Source: Winogradskyella tangerina
Lineage (GTDB): Bacteria > Bacteroidota > Bacteroidia > Flavobacteriales > Flavobacteriaceae
Length of the DNA stretch: 64,000 nt
Assembly: GCF_003260205.1 (NCBI RefSeq)
Contig: NZ_QERF01000008.1
Span: 1 to 64,000 of the forward strand
Reading direction: 5' to 3'
Below, piece by piece: positions 58,733 through 64,000 of this stretch. How positions within the stretch are numbered: position 1 is the first letter of the stretch; each line of letters begins with the position of its first letter. The translations under genes and the position numbers were made by a program. A model generated the notes under the pieces. The model was not told the DNA's origin and searched no databases. It worked only from the letters and a program-made list of their open reading frames with translations.

Positions 58733-59867
58733 ATTATCAATCGTAATGCCGTGTCTCAATGAAGAAGAGACCTTGGCAATTTGTATCGAAAAGGCAAATG
58801 CTTTTTTTGAAACACATAAGGTTGAAGGAGAAATTATCATTTCAGATAACGGAAGTACAGACAAGTCCATAGAAATAGCACAATCTTTAAATGCGACGGT
58901 TGTACACGCTAAGCAAAAAGGCTATGGTAATGCACTTAAAACTGGTATTGAAGCCGCTAATGGCGAATTTATCATAATGGGAGATGCCGATGATAGCTAT
59001 GATTTTAGCAACCTCATGCCCTACTTAGATCAACTCAGAAAAGGATTTGATTTGGTTATGGGTAATCGCTTTAAAGGCGGTATCGAAGATAATGCCATGC
59101 CTTTTTTGCACAAATATCTTGGCAATCCGGTGTTATCTTTTATTGGGCGACTATTTTTTAAAATAAAGATCGGAGATTTTCATTGTGGACTAAGAGGGTT
59201 TTCTAAATCAGCTTATAACCGAATGAATTTGAAAACTACCGGAATGGAATTTGCCTCAGAAATGGTAGTAAAATCTAAACTCAATGGACTTTCAATAACC
59301 GAAGTACCAACCACCTTAAAAAAGGACGGACGAAGCAGAAAACCACACCTAAAAACTTGGAGTGATGGCTGGAGACACCTGCGTTTTTTAATGCTATATG
59401 CACCTAACTGGGTGTTTCTATATCCAGGGATTCTATTGGTTTTAATTGGTTTGATCTTAGGTGTTTTCCTGTTGGCAAATCCACTTAAATTTGAAGGTAT
59501 AACACTCGATGTGCATACGCTTTTGTATGCTTCTGCATTCTTACTCGTTGGGGTTCAGTTTTTAATATTTTATGGACTGACCAAGGTATTCGCTGTAGAA
59601 AATGAACTTTTACCCAAATCGAATCGTTACAACAAACTCTTCCATATAATTAATCTTGAAAGAGGTCTAATCTTAGGATTTGTACTTTTACTTATTGGAT
59701 TGTTTTTAAGTCTTGAAAGCCTATCTGTTTGGAGGGATCAAAACTTTGGAAACCTTGATGTAAGATCAACTCTAAGATTGGTAATACCGGCTATAACCTG
59801 TCTACAATTAGGTATTCAAACCATACTTTTCAGTTTTTTCTTTAGTATTCTAGGGCTTAAAAAATAA
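58716..59867 (+). CDS. Polyprenyl-phosphate sugar synthase-like GT2 with membrane tail
   Basis: 383 residues with a GTG start at 58716 (VAKNPELSIVMPCLNEEETLA); TTG at 58707 is the alternative. GT2 motifs ISDNGSTDKSIEIA, metal motif MGDADDSYDF (about 89-98) and DFHCGLRGFSKSAYNRM, like dolichol-phosphate mannosyltransferase relatives. Four C-terminal membrane segments, more than the two of GtrB. It follows the polytopic gene, mirroring the pair at 54616-57305. The terminator of typA begins in its last bases. Confidence 0.85.
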   Translation: MAKNPELSIVMPCLNEEETLAICIEKANAFFETHKVEGEIIISDNGSTDKSIEIAQSLNATVVHAKQKGYGNALKTGIEAANGEFIIMGDADDSYDFSNLMPYLDQLRKGFDLVMGNRFKGGIEDNAMPFLHKYLGNPVLSFIGRLFFKIKIGDFHCGLRGFSKSAYNRMNLKTTGMEFASEMVVKSKLNGLSITEVPTTLKKDGRSRKPHLKTWSDGWRHLRFLMLYAPNWVFLYPGILLVLIGLILGVFLLANPLKFEGITLDVHTLLYASAFLLVGVQFLIFYGLTKVFAVENELLPKSNRYNKLFHIINLERGLILGFVLLLIGLFLSLESLSVWRDQNFGNLDVRSTLRLVIPAITCLQLGIQTILFSFFFSILGLKK

Positions 59868-59891
59868 AAAGGAACCCTTTCGAGGTTCCTT
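59861..59891 (-). terminator. Terminator of typA
   Basis: Minus strand AAGGAACC (59891-59884), 7-base loop, GGTTCCTT (59876-59869), then TTTATTTTTT. The U-tract overlaps the stop of the convergent glycosyltransferase gene. On the plus strand no good U-tract follows. Confidence 0.88.
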
Positions 59892-59901
59892 CCTATTTAA
59901 T

Positions 59902-61701
59902 CTAAACGTTTTTATTTCGCTTTCGATCCACTTCTTTTAATAAGATCTTACGTAATCTTAAATGATTTGGTGTAACCTCAACGTATTCATCCTTCTGAAT
60001 ATATTCTAGGGCTTCTTCCAACGAAAATTTAATTGCTGGAACAATTTTGGCTTTATCATCAGCGCCCGCAGAACGGACATTACTCAACTTTTTAGTTTTG
60101 GTGACATTAACGACCATGTCATCACCTCGAGAATTCTCACCGATAACCTGGCCTTCATAAATATCTTCACCCGGATCAATGAAAAACTTTCCGCGTTCTT
60201 GCAATTTATCAATAGAATATGGAATCGCTGTACCATTTTCCATAGACACCAATGACCCATTTTGACGTTCTGGAATTCCACCTTTTAATGGCTGATATTC
60301 TTTAAATCGGTGTGCCATTATGGCCTCACCAGCAGTAGCTGTAAGCAATTGGTTACGTAAACCGATTATACCACGAGATGGCACAATAAATTCGCATACC
60401 ATACGCTCACCTTTAGCTTCCATACTCAGCATTTCACCTTTTCGCATGGTAACCATTTCTATGGCTTTTCCTGAAACCTCTTCCGGTAGATCAATGGTCA
60501 TTTCTTCAAAAGGTTCGCACTTAACACCATCAATTTCTTTGATGATTACTTGTGGCTGACCAATTTGAAGTTCATATCCTTCACGACGCATGGTTTCTAT
60601 TAAAACAGACAAGTGCAATACACCACGTCCAAAAACCATAAACTTGTCGGCACTATCGGTATCTTCAACTCTTAGTGCTAGATTTTTTTCTAATTCTTTA
60701 TCTAGGCGTTCTTTGATATGACGAGAGGTTACATATTTTCCGTCTTTACCAAAAAATGGTGAGTCGTTAATAGTAAATAACATGCTCATTGTTGGCTCGT
60801 CTATGGCAATGGTTTTTAAGCCTTCAGGTTGTTCTAGATCGGCAACAGTATCACCAATTTCAAAACCTTCAAGACCAACGATCGCACAAATATCTCCTGC
60901 CTGAACTTCCTCTACTTTTTTTCGACCTAAGCCTTCAAACGTATGTAATTCCTTGATCTTACTTTTCACAATCGAACCATCACGTTTTACCAATGATATT
61001 TGTTGATTCGCTTTAAGTACACCACGTGTTAATCGACCTATAGCTATTCGACCTGTAAAAGAAGAGAAATCTAAAGAGGTAATTAACATTTGTGTATTGC
61101 CTTCTGCAATATTTGGCTCAGGAATGTGCTCAATAACCATATCTAACAATGGTTCAATATTGCTTGTTGGATTTTGCCAATCTTCGCTCATCCAGTTTTG
61201 CTTCGCTGAACCATATACCGTCGGAAAGTCTAATTGCCACTCCTCAGCACCTAATTCAAACATAAGATCGAATACCTTCTCATGCACTTCGTCTGGTGTG
61301 CAATTTTCTTTATCCACTTTATTGATAACTACACAAGGTTTCAACCCAAGATCAATAGCCTTCTGAAGCACAAAACGTGTCTGTGGCATTGGGCCTTCAA
61401 AGGCATCAACCAATAGTAAAACACCATCGGCCATGTTCAAAACACGTTCTACTTCACCACCAAAATCGGCGTGACCGGGTGTATCAATAATATTGATTTT
61501 TGTGTCTTTATATACGACTGAAACGTTTTTAGAGGTAATGGTAATACCGCGTTCGCGTTCAAGATCGTTATTATCGAGAATGAGATCTCCTGTATTTTCG
61601 TTATCTCTAAACAACTGACAATGGTACATAATCTTATCTACCAGCGTAGTTTTCCCGTGATCGACGTGTGCAATAATTGCAATATTTTTAATCTTGGTCA
61701 T
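59902..61701 (-). CDS. typA: Ribosome-associated GTPase TypA/BipA
   Basis: 599 residues, standard length. P-loop AHVDHGKTT (11-19), [23 protein letters not shown], and the C-terminal typical segments [19 protein letters not shown] ([17 protein letters not shown]) and [21 protein letters not shown]. It helps ribosome assembly and stress growth. A possible -7 element lies 24 bases upstream. Convergent with the polysaccharide locus. Confidence 0.97.
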   Translation of the reverse strand: MTKIKNIAIIAHVDHGKTTLVDKIMYHCQLFRDNENTGDLILDNNDLERERGITITSKNVSVVYKDTKINIIDTPGHADFGGEVERVLNMADGVLLLVDAFEGPMPQTRFVLQKAIDLGLKPCVVINKVDKENCTPDEVHEKVFDLMFELGAEEWQLDFPTVYGSAKQNWMSEDWQNPTSNIEPLLDMVIEHIPEPNIAEGNTQMLITSLDFSSFTGRIAIGRLTRGVLKANQQISLVKRDGSIVKSKIKELHTFEGLGRKKVEEVQAGDICAIVGLEGFEIGDTVADLEQPEGLKTIAIDEPTMSMLFTINDSPFFGKDGKYVTSRHIKERLDKELEKNLALRVEDTDSADKFMVFGRGVLHLSVLIETMRREGYELQIGQPQVIIKEIDGVKCEPFEEMTIDLPEEVSGKAIEMVTMRKGEMLSMEAKGERMVCEFIVPSRGIIGLRNQLLTATAGEAIMAHRFKEYQPLKGGIPERQNGSLVSMENGTAIPYSIDKLQERGKFFIDPGEDIYEGQVIGENSRGDDMVVNVTKTKKLSNVRSAGADDKAKIVPAIKFSLEEALEYIQKDEYVEVTPNHLRLRKILLKEVDRKRNKNV

Positions 61702-61724
61702 AAGCCGTATTGATTTTCAGCGTG

Positions 61725-61732
61725 CAAAGGTA
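61725..61732 (-). promoter_or_regulatory. -7 element of the typA promoter
   Basis: TACCTTTG on the minus strand fits TAnnTTTG, about 24 bases before the ATG at 61701. TTG is not at the expected distance. Confidence 0.5.
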
Positions 61733-61890
61733 CGTCTTATTATCCTCTATTCGTTAATAATATGTTATATTTTGAATATCAAACAATTTCAATTCGTATC
61801 TTACGTTTTAGAAATTGATTAATAGTAATAGCCTTTTTCTTTTCAACCGCTAATTGGGCTGTTTACGTCTGAACCCTAAAACAAACCCAG

Positions 61891-62250
61891 ATGAATACAA
61901 TTAGCAAATACACCAAATTTATTCCTTACCTATATTTTTTGTCTGTTACCGCCTATTGGTTTACATACATAAATAGAAGTGAAGGCATTTCTGCGTACCC
62001 AATATTATTGTTTGGTATTCCTTTTTTATGGCAACTCATTAAACCAAATCGAAAACTGAATTTCTCATTGGGGATTGTGTTTGTTTGTTTGTCTTCTTAT
62101 GTGATTTTGGCTTACTTGTCGGATGTGTTAAACATCGTCAATTGGTCTGAAAATGCTAAACGCTTCTTATTTTATAGTGGTGCCATTGTTATTGGAAACT
62201 TTGTAATGTCGCTCTGGATCATTCGAAATAGTATTAAAAAGCTTTTTTAA
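61891..62250 (+). CDS. Small membrane protein, unknown
   Basis: 119 residues with four predicted membrane segments (about 10-27, 35-50, 57-77 and 90-110). No family recognised. It lies 38 bases before kdsA, but kdsA has its own possible -7 element. The gene ends in AAAAAGCTTTTTT, a short palindrome that could act as a weak terminator. Confidence 0.6.
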   Translation: MNTISKYTKFIPYLYFLSVTAYWFTYINRSEGISAYPILLFGIPFLWQLIKPNRKLNFSLGIVFVCLSSYVILAYLSDVLNIVNWSENAKRFLFYSGAIVIGNFVMSLWIIRNSIKKLF

Positions 62251-62252
62251 TA

Positions 62253-62260
62253 TATCTTTG
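62253..62260 (+). promoter_or_regulatory. -7 element of the kdsA promoter
   Basis: TATCTTTG fits TAnnTTTG and lies 28 bases before the ATG at 62289. No TTG at the usual distance. Confidence 0.5.
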
Positions 62261-62288
62261 CAACTGAATTTTTAACTCTGTTGCATCG

Positions 62289-63098
62289 ATGGCGATTCCT
62301 AAATTAAAACATACCGATTCAGATAATTTCTTTTTGCTTTGTGGACCCTGCGCCATTGAAGGTGAAGATATGGCCCTACGCATTGCAGAACGTGTGGTGT
62401 CTATTACGGATAAACTGAAGATTCCTTATGTTTTTAAAGGAAGCTTTAAAAAAGCAAATCGCAGTAGAATAGATAGTTTTACCGGTATTGGCAATGAAAA
62501 AGCCTTAAAGATTCTTGAAAAGGTATCTCAGACTTTCGATATACCTACAATTACCGATATTCATGAGGCTTCAGATGCGGCGATGGCTGCAGCATATGTT
62601 GATGTGCTTCAAATTCCTGCATTTTTGGTAAGACAAACGGATCTCGTAGTCGCTGCTGCAAAAACAGGTAAAGTAGTTAACCTGAAAAAAGGACAATTTA
62701 TGAGTCCGGAAGCCATGAAACATGCTGTTCAAAAGGTTAAAGATGCGGGTAATGAAAACGCCTGGATTACGGATAGAGGTACAATGTTTGGCTATCAAGA
62801 TATGATCGTTGATTTCAGGGGAATTCCGACCATGAGACAAATGGCTCCTACAGTTTTAGATGTTACCCATTCATTGCAACAGCCTAATCAAAGTGCTGGT
62901 GTTACAGGCGGCCGTCCGGAAATGATCGAAACTATCGCAAGGGCAGGCGTGGTAAACCACGTAGATGGTTTGTTTATTGAAACACATTTCGATCCTGCAA
63001 ATGCAAAAAGTGATGGTGCTAATATGCTACATTTAGACAAACTTGAAGGTTTGTTAGAGCGCTTGGTTGCTGTTAGAAAGGTAATAAATACGTTTTAA
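62289..63098 (+). CDS. kdsA: 3-deoxy-8-phosphooctulonate synthase (metal-dependent class)
   Basis: 269 residues. Joins arabinose-5-phosphate and phosphoenolpyruvate to Kdo-8-phosphate for lipopolysaccharide. Motifs CGPCAIEGED (18-27), KGSFKKANRSR, TDIHE, PAFLVRQTDL and NLKKGQFMSP. The metal set C21, H194, E231 and D242 is present, as known for the Aquifex-type enzyme; E. coli has Asn in place of the Cys. The 3' end shares the tetramer TTAA with the stop of the convergent small gene. Confidence 0.97.
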   Translation: MAIPKLKHTDSDNFFLLCGPCAIEGEDMALRIAERVVSITDKLKIPYVFKGSFKKANRSRIDSFTGIGNEKALKILEKVSQTFDIPTITDIHEASDAAMAAAYVDVLQIPAFLVRQTDLVVAAAKTGKVVNLKKGQFMSPEAMKHAVQKVKDAGNENAWITDRGTMFGYQDMIVDFRGIPTMRQMAPTVLDVTHSLQQPNQSAGVTGGRPEMIETIARAGVVNHVDGLFIETHFDPANAKSDGANMLHLDKLEGLLERLVAVRKVINTF

Positions 63099-63361
63099 GC
63101 AGATTTTTCTCCGGTTTCGAATAAATGCCAACGACTTTTTAAATTTGAAAAGAAAGGTTCAGCTGTATCCTTTGAGAGTTCTATTTTTTGACTTTCAACG
63201 AAATAATCAAAAACATAACATTCAAAATCCTGACAACGATCGAGTATTGGAAATCGCATAAGAAATCGTGTCATTTTCTGACGAAAATCAAATTCAAATT
63301 GTATGCGTTTATCTAATTCATCACTAGATAACTGTGTATCTGAATGCCAATTAATTTTCAC
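63095..63361 (-). CDS. Small conserved-looking hypothetical protein
   Basis: 88 residues, GTG start. No signal or membrane segment. Aromatic-rich middle (RFPILDRCQDFECYVFDYFVE) and a C-terminus FSNLKSRWHLFETGEKSA. Family not recognised. It shares its stop tetramer with kdsA and has possibly its own promoter in the 86-base gap upstream. Confidence 0.55.
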   Translation of the reverse strand: MKINWHSDTQLSSDELDKRIQFEFDFRQKMTRFLMRFPILDRCQDFECYVFDYFVESQKIELSKDTAEPFFSNLKSRWHLFETGEKSA

Positions 63362-63447
63362 GATGTGTTAGGGTCTAGGGATTTTATGCAATATACCCTT
63401 AAATGTTAAACTAACAAATAGCACACTTTAATTTCACAGAGTGATCT

Positions 63448-63837
63448 TTAGTCGTTTTTCTTGTGCTTTCCGCTTAAAACCAATTTAAAAGGGTTGATAT
63501 TTATAGCAAGTTGTTGTTCAATAACATAAACCACTACAGCATCGTTAATATCTTCAACACTTTTATACCGCAATGACGTCACTACTTTTCTGTTGGTTGT
63601 AACGAAATGCTCCCTGTATTGATCTAATTTATCACCATGCCAAAAGGCAAAATCAACGTAATCCTTAGACTGGTTTAAGTAACAAATAGGAAACCCATTA
63701 TTGTAATAAAAGGGTATGCCATATTTGAACTTTAATTCAGCATTAGGTGCTACAGCTTCAACGATAGCCTGTAGTTGTAGCAAAATAGTTTTATAAGGTT
63801 CGGGTTGTTTTAGGATGTAGGCTTCGGCCGGATTCAT
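63448..63837 (-). CDS. DUF1801 family protein
   Basis: 129 residues. Conserved pattern MNPAEAYILKQPEPYKTILLQLQAIVEAVAPNAELKFKYGIPFYYNNG followed by DFAFWHGDKLDQ identifies DUF1801 (YdhG-like), a small fold of unknown function. It starts three bases after the partial gene on its left side in the direction of transcription, so they form one operon. Confidence 0.85.
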   Translation of the reverse strand: MNPAEAYILKQPEPYKTILLQLQAIVEAVAPNAELKFKYGIPFYYNNGFPICYLNQSKDYVDFAFWHGDKLDQYREHFVTTNRKVVTSLRYKSVEDINDAVVVYVIEQQLAININPFKLVLSGKHKKND

Positions 63838-63840
63838 AGT

Positions 63841-64000
63841 TTAATCAAATAGTCTCAACAATCCAATTACAATTAAAGCTATTCCGATAATCGCTTTAAA
63901 TGGCATTAATGATGCCGATAACTTGCGCAGACTCGTTTCTAATGCTGGTACTTTACCAAATACATGTGTAAGCAACAAAATACCACCTAAAATACTAATG
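63841..64000 (-). CDS. C-terminal end of a membrane protein (start outside window)
   Basis: Open frame entering from the right edge and ending with TAA at 63841; about 52 residues are seen. Two hydrophobic stretches (ISILGGILLLTHVFG and FKAIIGIALIVIGLLRLF) show a membrane protein. Family not identifiable from this end. Directly upstream of the DUF1801 gene. Confidence 0.6.
   Translation of the reverse strand, partial: ISILGGILLLTHVFGKVPALETSLRKLSASLMPFKAIIGIALIVIGLLRLFD

Noticed and set aside
61769..61790. Extra promoter-like TATATTTTG upstream of the small gene at 61891
   Set aside because: It has one base too many for the consensus and lies over 100 bases from the start.

Overview
The window looks like a core chromosomal segment of a marine-type member of the Flavobacteriaceae (Bacteroidota). 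Reasons: low G+C; many secreted proteins ending their signal peptide in AQ; FG-GAP/SprB-type giant surface proteins; a TonB-receptor-like barrel next to a large TPR protein; DUF3467 directly after rpoC; and repeated matches to the Bacteroidota promoter element TAnnTTTG, several with TTG 18-19 bases upstream. I see no rRNA, CRISPR array, insertion sequence, phage or plasmid gene.

Layout. 1-4623: 5' part of a giant secreted surface protein (minus strand), running off the left edge. 5103-7064: prfC (release factor 3) and a small divergent ferredoxin-like protein. 7127-7758: an 84-bp tandem repeat array made from the 3' end of the neighbouring DUF3467 gene. 7711-21649 (minus): a long transcription/translation supercluster read as tRNA-Thr(TGT), tRNA-Tyr, tRNA-Gly, tRNA-Thr(GGT), tuf, tRNA-Trp, secE, nusG, rplK, rplA, rplJ, rplL, rpoB, rpoC, DUF3467. 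The four tRNAs plus tuf have the same order as the tufB operon of E. coli. Upstream of it lie hpf and a XerC-type recombinase.

23119-44562 is mostly minus-strand housekeeping and envelope genes: acyl-CoA dehydrogenase, a ComEA-like protein, an alanine:cation symporter, a K+ channel/PspC/DUF2851 group, a CBS-type cysteine synthase, a LolC-type permease divergent from a NamZ-type muramidase, a glycerophosphodiesterase/fatty-acid-hydroxylase/thioredoxin-fold/YkgJ group, a methyltransferase, an outer-membrane barrel with its TPR neighbour, and a secreted beta-helix protein. 44661-59867 starts with ftsE and then holds a surface-polysaccharide locus: six glycosyltransferases, a FdtA-type cupin, a DegT-type aminotransferase, a FemAB-like acyltransferase, two Wzx-type flippases, and two mirror-image pairs of a polytopic GT-C-like protein with a polyprenyl-phosphate sugar synthase. 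59902-64000: typA, kdsA and small unknowns; kdsA supplies Kdo for lipopolysaccharide, which fits the neighbouring polysaccharide genes.

Most unusual are the coding-derived tandem repeat after the rpoBC operon, where the changes between copies are nearly all synonymous; a tRNA-tuf promoter placed so that its transcript starts inside the upstream hpf terminator; and the mirror-symmetric GT modules. I found no clear defence system or wholly unknown multi-gene machine. Several starts were moved from an upstream TTG to a downstream ATG; these choices are stated per gene.
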